From contig OY970244.1 in assembly GCA_963715485.1 (NCBI GenBank), positions 1,240,001 through 1,304,000 on the forward strand: DNA of 64,000 nucleotides, written 5' to 3'. Each line of letters begins with the position of its first letter. The first letter of the stretch is position 1. Positions 35,708 to 44,102 of this stretch are shown piece after piece. The position numbers were made by a program, and so were the translations under genes. The notes beneath the pieces were generated by a model, which was not told the DNA's origin, did no database searches, and worked only from the letters and a program-made list of their open reading frames with translations. This DNA comes from SG8-30 sp963715485 (GTDB taxonomy: Bacteria > Pseudomonadota > Gammaproteobacteria > Steroidobacterales > Steroidobacteraceae).

Positions 35708-36798
35708 GGCCTGCCTTCCCGCCGGCCGTCGGGCCGATGCCGGAGTGCCGCCTCGATTGCGTGGCGGAAGTCGACAGGGGTTACCGTCAGTGCCGTGAGT
35801 TCACGATCCGTGAAGAACTGTTCCACGGCCTCGCCAGCGGCTGCCTTGTCGAGGCCCTGCAGCGATGCCTCGAGGTCAAACACGATGCGCGGGGGCGCGA
35901 CAAAGAAATCACCCGTAAACAACACCTGCCCCACGCGGTCGCTGGCCTGCCCCTCGAGCCGGACGAACGCCGTGACTGTGCCGCCGGGACAGACATGTGT
36001 TCCTGTCGCAAACAACGTGCTGTCTGCCGGTTCGTCGATCTCGGTAACGAAGGCGTCCGTGCCGATTTCCTCGTCATGCAGGCGCTGTGCCAGCGACTCC
36101 TCCTCGGGGGTCAGTTCGGCGTGATACCAGTCGAGCCCGAGCCGCTCCCGGAAGCCGTCGAGCAGCGCCGCCTGCACCTCCGTGATCGTCGGCGTAGCGG
36201 CGCCGAGCAATTCCCTCATGGTGACGACGCGCTGAGCGACGCTACTCGCCCCGTGACGTGCGAGCTTGGTGGCAGGCACCTTCAGGGTCGACATCATGCG
36301 GCCGGGATCCATGTCTACCAGGACGGTGCCCTGGTAGATGAGCGAGTCGCCATCGAAGAAGCCCCCGGTGCCGCTGATCTTGCGGCCGTCGATCTCGACG
36401 TCATTGCGTGGCCGGTAGCGGGCGTCGAGTCCGAAACGGGAAAGGCCGGCGGCCACGGCTTCGCAGATCGCCCTGGCCACATCGCCGAGCGCGCCCAGGC
36501 CAAGGGTCGCGCGGTTGAAGACCAGGGACCAGCCGAGCTGGCCCTCGTCCAGGTATATCGCCCCGCCACCCGTGATGCGCCGTCCGACGCTGATGCCGTG
36601 TGCTGCGCAAAAACCGAGGTCGATCTCGCGGCTGAGCACCTGGTGCCGGCCAACCAGGGCGGTCGGGGGGAAGTGGATGAAGCGGATCGTGTCGGGAATC
36701 CGCGCCGACTGGTGCAGCTCGATCATGGCCTGGTCGAGCGCGATGTTGAAACGTCCGTTGCGAAGGGCAGCGTCGACTACACGAAAGGCGTTGTTCAT
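35704..36798 (-). CDS. slplAB: Lipoate-protein ligase sLpl(AB) for LbpA
   Basis: The 364-residue protein joins a catalytic LplA domain (RRITGGGAIYLDEGQLGWS, then RNDVEIDGRKISGTGG with the catalytic lysine) to a C-terminal LplB-like accessory domain. It would attach octanoate or lipoate to LbpA. This is the ligase of the LipS-dependent lipoate pathway found with shdr genes. It overlaps the GATase gene and follows the radical SAM gene by eight bases. Confidence 0.9.
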   Translation of the reverse strand: MNNAFRVVDAALRNGRFNIALDQAMIELHQSARIPDTIRFIHFPPTALVGRHQVLSREIDLGFCAAHGISVGRRITGGGAIYLDEGQLGWSLVFNRATLGLGALGDVARAICEAVAAGLSRFGLDARYRPRNDVEIDGRKISGTGGFFDGDSLIYQGTVLVDMDPGRMMSTLKVPATKLARHGASSVAQRVVTMRELLGAATPTITEVQAALLDGFRERLGLDWYHAELTPEEESLAQRLHDEEIGTDAFVTEIDEPADSTLFATGTHVCPGGTVTAFVRLEGQASDRVGQVLFTGDFFVAPPRIVFDLEASLQGLDKAAAGEAVEQFFTDRELTALTVTPVDFRHAIEAALRHRPDGRREGRP

Positions 36799-36806
36799 TC
36801 CGGCTG

Positions 36807-38066
36807 TCAGGCGCGCACGACCGGGATGCCCAGCTGCCGGCGGATCTTGCGCAGGTCGGTCCTGTTGGGCTGGAACGGAAAGCTTGCGATGTTGCTGGGC
36901 GGCGAGTCGCCGTAGGGCCGGTCGCAGGCGGAGACGTCCTCACGGAATTTGCCTGGACATCCCGAGGTGCGAAACGCCACGCCGTCGTTGATGATCGTGT
37001 CGAGTTCTGCGGCCGGCAGCCCGTATTCGCTGACCCGGCCCTGCTCGTCGAAAGTCATCTGCCCGAGCCGCACGCCGGCATAGTCGATCAGGTAGCGCGC
37101 CAGCTGGACCCTGCGCCACTGGTCCCGCGGTGTCGCCGGCAGGTGGTCCATCAAGCTTCCCTGCTCGGGGAAGAAGCAGAACATGTGGCTGTGACCGCCG
37201 AGGTCCACGAGCCGCTGCACCAGTTCCAGCGCCTCAAATTCGGTCTCACCCATGCCTATGATGATGTGCGCGCCGAATTTCTGCGGGCCAAAGACGTCGC
37301 GCGCGGCGAGCAGGATTTCCCAGTACTTGTCCCACTTGTGCGGCGACTGCACCCCCTTGCCGCGGGTGCGGTCGAACAGCTCCGGCGTCGCTGCGTCGAG
37401 GGCGACGGTAAAGATGTCCGCGCCGAGGTCCTTCAGCCGGCGCACGTCCTCAACGGTCATGGTCGTCGGGTTCGACAGGATCGAAACCGGGATGGCATCA
37501 GGGTCGATGCGCGAGGTCCACGCCCGGAGCACCGACACGGTGTCCTCGTCCGAGCGCGGGTGGGTGATCATGGAAATGCACATGCGATGGAAGGCACTGC
37601 CGGCGACGTCCCGGGCGACGATGTCGACGACCTGCTCCATGGGCACCGCCGGCCAGTCGACCCGGATGAAGTTGCGGTCGGCGTAGTCACGCTCGGCTTC
37701 GCGGTGCCGTGCGAGGCCGCAGTATGCGCAGTTGGCGCGGCAGCCCTCCGGGTAGGTCAGCAACAGGTTCAGGCAGCGCGTACATTCGCAGCGGTGCATC
37801 TTGCCGGGCATGAGCCCGAGTGTCATGGCTGCGGCCGTCGACATCTGCACGTACTCAGGCGAGCGCATATGCGGCGTCAGCACGTTGTTGTTCGGCAGGT
37901 AGACGCCCTCGGCCGGCAGGTCCGCATCCTTGACCCGGCGTCCGTTGCGGAGTTCCTGCGGCGTGCGTGCCGGGGCGCGCGGCTGCATGGCCCTAAAGGC
38001 GTTGAAGCCCAGGCCGTCGGAAGTGCCATCGGTGGTGATGCCGTTCGTGTTCTTGATGCAGCTCAT
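36807..38066 (-). CDS. Radical SAM lipoyl synthase, LipS-type (first)
   Basis: This 419-residue radical SAM protein has the cluster motif CRANCAYCGL (Cx3Cx2C) preceded by CECTRCLNLL. The TIM-barrel follows (ISMITHPRSDEDTV, FTVALDAATPEL, GAHIIIGMGETEFEAL), and the C-terminus has more cysteines. LipS1 and LipS2 act together to insert the two sulfur atoms of lipoate. The context makes this one of the pair; I cannot decide which. Eight bases separate it from slpl(AB). Confidence 0.82.
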   Translation of the reverse strand: MSCIKNTNGITTDGTSDGLGFNAFRAMQPRAPARTPQELRNGRRVKDADLPAEGVYLPNNNVLTPHMRSPEYVQMSTAAAMTLGLMPGKMHRCECTRCLNLLLTYPEGCRANCAYCGLARHREAERDYADRNFIRVDWPAVPMEQVVDIVARDVAGSAFHRMCISMITHPRSDEDTVSVLRAWTSRIDPDAIPVSILSNPTTMTVEDVRRLKDLGADIFTVALDAATPELFDRTRGKGVQSPHKWDKYWEILLAARDVFGPQKFGAHIIIGMGETEFEALELVQRLVDLGGHSHMFCFFPEQGSLMDHLPATPRDQWRRVQLARYLIDYAGVRLGQMTFDEQGRVSEYGLPAAELDTIINDGVAFRTSGCPGKFREDVSACDRPYGDSPPSNIASFPFQPNRTDLRKIRRQLGIPVVRA

Positions 38067-38105
38067 GCTTGCTTGACTCCAGTAGACATTCCGGCGCGGG
38101 TCGGC

Positions 38106-39143
38106 TCAGGCGGCGCAGGGGCTGGTGGCCGCAGCGGCACGGGTGCGTCCGAGCTTGATGGCGCAACAGGCATGTTCCTGCGTGAACGGCCGGCCCACCG
38201 CCGCGGCGACCGCGACGGTTCCGTCGGCCGGGAACGCGATGCCGTCGAGTCCAGCCATCACCGCGTAGGCGTCGGTCACTCGCTTGTGCATTCCGGGCGG
38301 CCGGGCGCAACCGAGCAGCACCTGCCTGTCGGGGAGGCGGCGGCGCGCTTCCAGGAAGATCCGGCCAACATCGCTGGTGTCCGGCGTCGCGAACATGCCC
38401 GGCGCCGCGTAGAACGGCATGATAACCACCAGCACCAGCGCGTTGACCGGATGGCGCCCGACTATGTCGAGTGCGTTGGTCTCACCGAGCAGCCGCCCGT
38501 AATGCAGGCCGATGACGATGTGCGGCGTGATCTCCATCGACGTCGTGCAAAGCGCCGCAAGGGTAGCCTCGAAGTCCTCGACCGGCCGGTTGAGGTGGTA
38601 GACGTCGCGGATAGTCTCGGCGGCGCCGATGACGTCCATCATGGCGGTGTCGACGCCAGCTGCTTCCATGGCACGCGCGCCGATCTCATCGGTCAGCGCC
38701 GTATGGATGGCGATGCGCATCTGCGGAAAGTCGCGTTTCAGGCGCTCGACTACCGGGTAGTAGCGCTCGTAGCGGATCTCGTTCCTGCGGCTCGACCCGC
38801 CGGAAAGAAGGAAGCCCTGCAGGTTCTGCGTGTGCACCAGGTGCCTGACCTTCATGTCGAGGATCTCGGGCGAGGTCGCGGGAATCATCGGCTCCAGGAT
38901 CTTGGCCTGGCAGTGATCGCAGTTGAGCCCACAGGCCCCGCCGGTGATGGAGAATGACGGAAAGCTGTTCTTCGAGCAGCCCTGCAGCTCGGTACTGGTG
39001 TAGTCGCGAAACGTCGGCGTCGAAAAGCGTATGGGACGCGCTACAGCCAGGGCCGAAGCGGCCTCGAATTCCGCGACCAACGCCGCATCGAGCGTCGCGT
39101 CCTCCAGCTCCTCAATGGCCTGCATTGCATTCAGCCAGCTCAT
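38106..39143 (-). CDS. Radical SAM lipoyl synthase, LipS-type (second)
   Basis: The 345-residue protein has TGGACGLNCDHCQAKIL (Cx3Cx2C) and a radical SAM barrel (GFLLSGGSSRRNEIRYERYY, MMDVIGAAETIRDVYHL, HIVIGLHYGRLLGE). The start MSWLNAMQAIEEL at 39143 is preceded by CAGGAGG. It pairs with the gene at 36807 in the LipS1/LipS2 system. Forty bases separate it from the HDAC-like gene upstream. Confidence 0.82.
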   Translation of the reverse strand: MSWLNAMQAIEELEDATLDAALVAEFEAASALAVARPIRFSTPTFRDYTSTELQGCSKNSFPSFSITGGACGLNCDHCQAKILEPMIPATSPEILDMKVRHLVHTQNLQGFLLSGGSSRRNEIRYERYYPVVERLKRDFPQMRIAIHTALTDEIGARAMEAAGVDTAMMDVIGAAETIRDVYHLNRPVEDFEATLAALCTTSMEITPHIVIGLHYGRLLGETNALDIVGRHPVNALVLVVIMPFYAAPGMFATPDTSDVGRIFLEARRRLPDRQVLLGCARPPGMHKRVTDAYAVMAGLDGIAFPADGTVAVAAAVGRPFTQEHACCAIKLGRTRAAAATSPCAA

Positions 39144-39183
39144 CTTGCCTCCTGCCAGGTCAGCATCGTCGCCTGCCCGCCAT

Positions 39184-40311
39184 TCATTGTGCACGCGACA
39201 CGACAACGGCCAGCTCGCGGATCTCTTCCCGAATCCTGCCATGTCGTGGCTCATCCGCAAGCGTCGTCGTCCACTCGGGCAGGATGTCCTCGTCATCGAC
39301 GAGGTCGCAACTGAGTGTCGCAAGCAACGAGCGGGCGTCCTCCGGGAGCGCCGCGGGAATGTCCCGGCCGCACAGCCGGCCCCACAGTCCGGTCCAGCAG
39401 CGCGCCACCGTCCAGGGGTTGTAGCCGCCGCCGCCGAGGACCACGGTCGCGGGCGCCATGCCCCGGAGCCGGTCCACCGCATCCCAGAGCGCCACGTTGC
39501 TGAGATTCATGCTCGCCAGCGGATCGCCGGCGAGGGCGTCAGCTCCGCAGGTTATCACCACGGCCTCGGGATCGAAGCCGGCGATCAGCGGCAGGATGGC
39601 CTCGTCGAGCAGCAAGCCGAACTCGCTGTCGTTCAGGCCGCGTGGCACTGGCAGGTTGAACGCGCCGCCGGCCCCGCGGCCAGCCGCCAGCCCGGAGTGC
39701 GGCCAGCGGCCAGATTCGTGCAGTGAGATCGCCCGGACCCGCCGCTCGGCGGCAAAGGCCGCCTCGACCCCGTCGCCATGGTGTGCATCGAGATCGACAT
39801 AGGCGACCCGCGCGAGACCCCGCTCGAGCAATGTCAGGATGGCAAACACCGGGTCGTTGAAGAAACAGAAGCCGCTCGCCCGGTCTGGCCGCCCGTGATG
39901 GGTGCCACCAGCAGGATGAAAGGGCAGGTAGCCGTCCAGCGCCAGCTCGGCGGCGAGAATCGATCCGCCCACGGCAAGCGCCGCCTGACGAAAAACGCCC
40001 GGGAAAACCGGGTTCTCGAAGTTGCCGATGTGATAACGCTCGCGGACCGAATTCTCGACGTGCTGCGTCGCGTCAGCCTGTTGCAGCGCGGCAATGTAGG
40101 AGCGCGTGTGAAAGGTGGCAAGTTGCCTGGCAGTAGCCTGTGGGCTGTCCTGAAAGTCGGCCGCATCCAGCCAGCCGAGCAGCCGACTCAACTCCATGAC
40201 CGTGGTCACTCGCGCGATGGCGAGCGGGTGGTTGCGGCCGGCCAGCGCTGGGCGTGCGCCCATCTGGCTGCCGAAGAACATGGCGCGACCGCGCCCGGCA
40301 GTGCCCGTCAT
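39184..40311 (-). CDS. Histone deacetylase/AcuC-family zinc deacylase
   Basis: The protein (about 375 residues) matches the class I/II HDAC-like fold: HPAGGTHHGRPDRASGFCFFND, VAYVDLDAHHGDGVEAAF with Asp and His zinc ligands, and ITCGADALAGDPLASM with the third. Such enzymes remove acyl groups from lysines or small amines. The start is uncertain; I chose ATG 40311 (MTGTAGRGR), 40281 being the alternative. It opens the minus-strand run into lipS-lipS-slpl(AB)-gat. Confidence 0.85.
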   Translation of the reverse strand: MTGTAGRGRAMFFGSQMGARPALAGRNHPLAIARVTTVMELSRLLGWLDAADFQDSPQATARQLATFHTRSYIAALQQADATQHVENSVRERYHIGNFENPVFPGVFRQAALAVGGSILAAELALDGYLPFHPAGGTHHGRPDRASGFCFFNDPVFAILTLLERGLARVAYVDLDAHHGDGVEAAFAAERRVRAISLHESGRWPHSGLAAGRGAGGAFNLPVPRGLNDSEFGLLLDEAILPLIAGFDPEAVVITCGADALAGDPLASMNLSNVALWDAVDRLRGMAPATVVLGGGGYNPWTVARCWTGLWGRLCGRDIPAALPEDARSLLATLSCDLVDDEDILPEWTTTLADEPRHGRIREEIRELAVVVSRAQ

Positions 40312-40491
40312 GGCCGGGTCATGCTGCACTGCGGCAGCCACGGATTCTGCACCTGAATTCAAGCTGTAAACTCCACTACCAGTCCTGCGAATGACCCTGA
40401 TGATGGTCAGGCGCGGCAACCTTATTATGCTTTGCTAATTAAGCAAAGCCTGTTATATGTGCGGCAAGGCGGCTTGCAGCAGGGGGAAGCT
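40312..40491. promoter_or_regulatory. Divergent HDAC/dsrE2 control region with 21-base palindrome
   Basis: The gap contains a perfect palindrome GCTTTGCT-AATTA-AGCAAAGC at 40429-40449, 43 bases before the dsrE2 ATG and about 118 before the HDAC start. An AGGGGGA ribosome site precedes dsrE2. The palindrome is a candidate operator; its binder is unknown. Confidence 0.5.
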
Positions 40492-40983
40492 ATGTCTGAA
40501 GACGGCACCAAGAGCATGTCCATCATCGTCACCAAGGGCACGCTCGACTGGGCGTATCCGCCCTTCATTCTTTCCACCACCGCGGCTGCGCTCGGCCTGA
40601 ACGTGACCATGTTCTTCACGTTCTACGGGCTGCCACTGCTGCTCAAGAACCTCAGCCTCGAGATGTCGCCGCTGGGTAACCCCGCAATGAAGATGCCGAT
40701 GGCGGGAATGCACATGGGTATGCCGAACATCATGTCCATGATCCCGTTCGTGGACTCCGGCGCCACGGCCATGATGAAGAACATGATGAAGAAGAAGGGC
40801 GTTGCTTCGATCGAGGAGCTGCGCTCGCTGGCGGTCGAGTCCGAGGTGCGGCTGATCGCATGCCAGATGACCATGGACCTGTTCGAATATTCGCTCGACG
40901 ACATGATCGGAGGCATCGAGCTCGGCGGCGCAGCGACCTACATCGAAGTCGCGACCCAGTCCGACATCAACTTGTTTATCTGA
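40492..40983 (+). CDS. dsrE2: DsrE2-type membrane-associated sulfur transfer protein
   Basis: The 163-residue protein has the DsrE2 pattern: KGTLDWAYPPFILSTTAAALG, hydrophobic stretches, a methionine-rich loop (MKMPMAGMHMGMPNIMSM) and the conserved cysteine in LIACQMTMDLF. DsrE2 proteins bind the membrane and move sulfane sulfur to TusA. It is followed 40 bases later by tusA. The ATG at 40492 follows AGGGGGA. Confidence 0.93.
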   Translation: MSEDGTKSMSIIVTKGTLDWAYPPFILSTTAAALGLNVTMFFTFYGLPLLLKNLSLEMSPLGNPAMKMPMAGMHMGMPNIMSMIPFVDSGATAMMKNMMKKKGVASIEELRSLAVESEVRLIACQMTMDLFEYSLDDMIGGIELGGAATYIEVATQSDINLFI

Positions 40984-41023
40984 GCGCCCGCCGGCGCAAG
41001 CAACAACGAGGCAGGAAGACGAC

Positions 41024-41251
41024 ATGGCAGACCAGTTACTCGACGCCAAGGGGCTCAACTGCCCCTTGCCCATCCTCAAGGCGAAGAAGGCGCTGCAGCC
41101 GATGGCCGCTGGCCAGACGCTCGAGATCCTTGCGACCGATCCGGGCAGCATCAAGGATTTCCAGGCCTTCTGCCGTACGACCGGGCACGAGCTGGTCGAG
41201 TCGGACAATGACGGGAAGATATTCAGGTTCGTTATCAGGAAGAAAAGCTGA
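41024..41251 (+). CDS. tusA: TusA sulfur carrier
   Basis: This 75-residue protein is a TusA with the sulfur-binding CPLP motif (GLNCPLPILKAKKAL). It takes persulfide sulfur, here probably from DsrE2, and passes it to DsrE3 or sHdr. A ribosome site (GAGGCAGGAAG) precedes the ATG. Confidence 0.96.
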   Translation: MADQLLDAKGLNCPLPILKAKKALQPMAAGQTLEILATDPGSIKDFQAFCRTTGHELVESDNDGKIFRFVIRKKS

Positions 41252-41385
41252 TTTCGGACTGCACGATATGAATTCGAGCGGGTATCGCGGGTGCAAGCCT
41301 GGCGGTGCGGCGCGAGCATGAAAGCATCAATCATGAGGCACTGAGCGGGCGTCATCACTTTCTGGCGGCCCGAGGGAGAGATTGC

Positions 41386-42819
41386 ATGAAAGTCCGTTCC
41401 GGGAAGATTCTGGTAGTGGTGGCCACGGTGCTGGCGATGGCGGTGGCGGGCAGCGCCAACGCTACCAACGGCTATCTCACCCACGGCGTGGGCACCAAGA
41501 GCAAGGCGCTGGCCGGCTCCAACGTTGCGGATCCGCAGGAAGTCGCGGTGGTGGCCTCCAATCCGGCGGGGATCGCATTCGTTGGCGAGCGGCTCGAGCT
41601 GGGCATTTCGTTGTTCAGCCCGATGCGCGACTACAGCACGACGCCCAGCCAGTTGCCGGATGTCGCTTATTCCATGGGTGCCTTCACGGTCGGTGATTCG
41701 ACCAGTGACCCGCGGACCGGCAACTCCATCTCGAGCGAGAACGAGCTGTTCTTCATTCCCTACGTGGCCAAGAGCTGGAAGCACGGCGAGCAGGGCACGA
41801 TTGCATTGTCCTTCTACGCGCGTGGCGGCATGAACACCGAGTGGCAGGGCGGCAACGCAACCTTTGACCCGGACGGCCCGGGGCCGGCACCGACGTTGAC
41901 TTTCGCGGGCACCTACGGGGGCTCCTTCACGGGTAATGAAGGAACCGCCGGCGTGGACCTGATGCAGGGTTTCCTGAACACGGCCTATGCCTGGAACAAT
42001 CCGTCGAAGACCGTCTCGCTCGGTGCGGCTGCCATCTTCGGTGTCCAGCGCTTCCGCGCGATCGGCGTGTCGGCATTCGCTCCCTACACCAAGACCTTCG
42101 CCGAAAGTGGTGGCACAGCATTCCCGCAGCACCTGTCCAACAATGGCTATAACTGGTCCTACGGCATCGGCGGCTCGCTCGGCTTCCAGTGGAACCCGAC
42201 CAGCAAGTTCAGCGTGGCGCTTGGCTACACGTCCGAGATCATGATGACCGAGTTCGACAAGTACCGGGACCTGTTTGCCCAGAAGGGCGGCTTCGACGTT
42301 CCGGCACACCTCGACTTTGGCATCGCTTTCAAGCCGACGCCTGGCGTTGCGCTCACAGCCGGCATCCAGGAGATCTTCTACGAGGGTATCGCCTCGGTCA
42401 GCAACCCGATCCAGTACCTGTTTGACTGCCCGACTGCAGGCGCGGGCGGCACGGACCTGGAGAGTTGCCTCGGCGGCAGCCGGGGCGGTGGTTTCGGCTG
42501 GCAGGACATGACCGTCTACAGCGTCGGGGCCGCGTGGGATTACGGGCAGGACTGGACCTTCCGGGTCGGCGCCAGCACGACTGACCAACCCATCCCGGAG
42601 GACCAGATGACGTTCAATATCCTTGCGCCGGGCGTCATGGAGGAGCACTACACGGTGGGCTTGACCCGCAAGATGGGTGGCGGGAACGAGTTCAATGTGG
42701 CCTTCATGTATGCGCCGAAGGTCAAGGTCAGCGGGCCGCAGAACTTCGATCCGACCCAGACGGTACAGTTCAAGATGGACCAGTGGGACCTGGAGTTCAG
42801 TTACGCCTGGGGCAGGTAA
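41386..42819 (+). CDS. FadL/TodX-family outer-membrane porin
   Basis: The 477-residue protein has a signal peptide ending GSANA and the FadL N-terminal hatch (TNGYLTHGVGTKSKALAGSN, NPAGIAFVGERLE). The remainder is a beta-barrel with alternating hydrophobic strands and a C-terminal aromatic-ending strand (LEFSYAWGR). FadL proteins move hydrophobic compounds across the outer membrane. In this context elemental or organic sulfur is a reasonable cargo, by inference. ATG 41386 follows GAGGGAGAG. Confidence 0.9.
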   Translation: MKVRSGKILVVVATVLAMAVAGSANATNGYLTHGVGTKSKALAGSNVADPQEVAVVASNPAGIAFVGERLELGISLFSPMRDYSTTPSQLPDVAYSMGAFTVGDSTSDPRTGNSISSENELFFIPYVAKSWKHGEQGTIALSFYARGGMNTEWQGGNATFDPDGPGPAPTLTFAGTYGGSFTGNEGTAGVDLMQGFLNTAYAWNNPSKTVSLGAAAIFGVQRFRAIGVSAFAPYTKTFAESGGTAFPQHLSNNGYNWSYGIGGSLGFQWNPTSKFSVALGYTSEIMMTEFDKYRDLFAQKGGFDVPAHLDFGIAFKPTPGVALTAGIQEIFYEGIASVSNPIQYLFDCPTAGAGGTDLESCLGGSRGGGFGWQDMTVYSVGAAWDYGQDWTFRVGASTTDQPIPEDQMTFNILAPGVMEEHYTVGLTRKMGGGNEFNVAFMYAPKVKVSGPQNFDPTQTVQFKMDQWDLEFSYAWGR

Positions 42820-42834
42820 TTCACCGTCAGACTA

Positions 42835-42860
42835 CTGCGCCCCGCCTTTGCGGGGCGCAG
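42835..42860. terminator. Hairpin after the FadL gene
   Basis: An 11-base-pair stem (CTGCGCCCCGC / GCGGGGCGCAG) with loop CTTT lies 15 bases past the FadL stop. No T-run follows, so it may be a weak or factor-assisted terminator, or a processing hairpin. Confidence 0.55.
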
Positions 42861-42926
42861 CGCGTTGGCCGGTCGCGACGGTTATGAGGCACCTTGACTG
42901 ACCGGTTCTTCCCAAGGAAATTTTTC

Positions 42927-43991
42927 ATGAACATTCTTCCGGGTTTCCTGTTGGCGTTGGCCATTGCCGTAGCGGGCGGCTGGTCGGCGGAGTTTATCGG
43001 CACGACGCTGATGGGCCTGCCAAAGAGCCCGATCAGCGGCATCATGATGGCCATCCTCATCGGCATTGCCGTCAGCAACCTCATCAAGCTGCCGGCGATT
43101 TCCCAGCCGGGCATCAAGTTCAGCGTGGTACGCATCCTGCGCCTCGGCATCGTGCTGCTGGGAATCCGCCTCAGCCTGGCGGAGGCCGGTGAGATCGGCA
43201 TCAAGGCGTTGCCGGTGATCCTTGGCTGTGTACTGACGGCGATCGTGCTGGTCTCGTATGTGGCCAAGCGCGTGGGGCTGACCGATCGACTGGGGACGCT
43301 GATCGGCGTCGGCACGGCTATCTGCGGCGCCACGGCCATCGTGGCGACAGCGCCGACCATCGGCGCCAAGGATGACGAGACCAGCTACGCGGTGGCCTGC
43401 ATCACGCTGTTCGGCGTGGTCGCCATGCTGGTCTACCCGTTTGCGGCGCACTGGTTCTTCGACGCGGATCCGTTCAAGGCGGGCCTGTTCCTTGGCACGG
43501 CCGTGCACGAGACGTCACAGGTTGCCGGTTCCGGCCTCGTCTACCAGGAGTATTTTGGCGATGCCAAGCCGCTTGACGTCGCCACGGTCACCAAGCTGGT
43601 GCGAAACCTGGGCATGCTGGCGGTTATCCCGCTGATGTCCATCTACTACCACCGCCGTACCTCCGCCGGCGCGGCGCCACCGCCGTGGTACACGATGGTG
43701 CCGTTGTTCGTCATCGGCTTCGCACTGATGAGCCTGGTCCGCACGATCGGCGACACCGCCGGCGCGGACGAGAAGGTGCTGGGGTTCCTGACTCATGAGC
43801 AGTGGAAGGCACTGGTCGGCAACGTGAAGACGATCGCCGAGTACTGCCTGGCGGTGGCCATGGCCGCTGTCGGCCTCGGCACCAGCGTCGCGGGCCTCAG
43901 GAGCATCGGGCTGAAGCCACTGGGCGTCGGTTTGTTCTCGGCGGTAGTCGTTGGTGCGGTCAGCGTTGCGCTGATCACGCTGTTCTACTGA
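42927..43991 (+). CDS. YeiH-family putative sulfate/sulfite exporter
   Basis: The 354-residue protein has about ten membrane helices and the PF03601 markers (ISGIMMAILIGIAVSNLI, RLGIVLLGIRLSLAE, GTAICGATAIVATAP, FLGTAVHETSQVAGSG). I prefer the ATG at 42927 with AAGGAAA upstream over the TTG at 42894. In this context it could export the sulfite or sulfate made by sHdr. The substrate is inferred, not shown. Confidence 0.85.
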   Translation: MNILPGFLLALAIAVAGGWSAEFIGTTLMGLPKSPISGIMMAILIGIAVSNLIKLPAISQPGIKFSVVRILRLGIVLLGIRLSLAEAGEIGIKALPVILGCVLTAIVLVSYVAKRVGLTDRLGTLIGVGTAICGATAIVATAPTIGAKDDETSYAVACITLFGVVAMLVYPFAAHWFFDADPFKAGLFLGTAVHETSQVAGSGLVYQEYFGDAKPLDVATVTKLVRNLGMLAVIPLMSIYYHRRTSAGAAPPPWYTMVPLFVIGFALMSLVRTIGDTAGADEKVLGFLTHEQWKALVGNVKTIAEYCLAVAMAAVGLGTSVAGLRSIGLKPLGVGLFSAVVVGAVSVALITLFY

Positions 43992-44000
43992 CCGAAAGAA

Positions 44001-44094
44001 GGAAATCCGGGGACAGTTTACTTATATGCCTACGAGTCAGCGGACAGACTCACTGCCGCGCCATGGCATATAAGTAAACTGTCCCCGGATTTCC
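44001..44094. repeat. REP-like palindrome, family A copy 4
   Basis: Two perfect 30-base arms (left begins GGAAATCCGGGGACAGTTTA at 44001; right ends at 44094) surround a 34-base centre. It lies between the convergent YeiH and YebC genes. The outer core matches the other copies. Confidence 0.92.
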
Positions 44095-44102
44095 CTGCCT
44101 TC

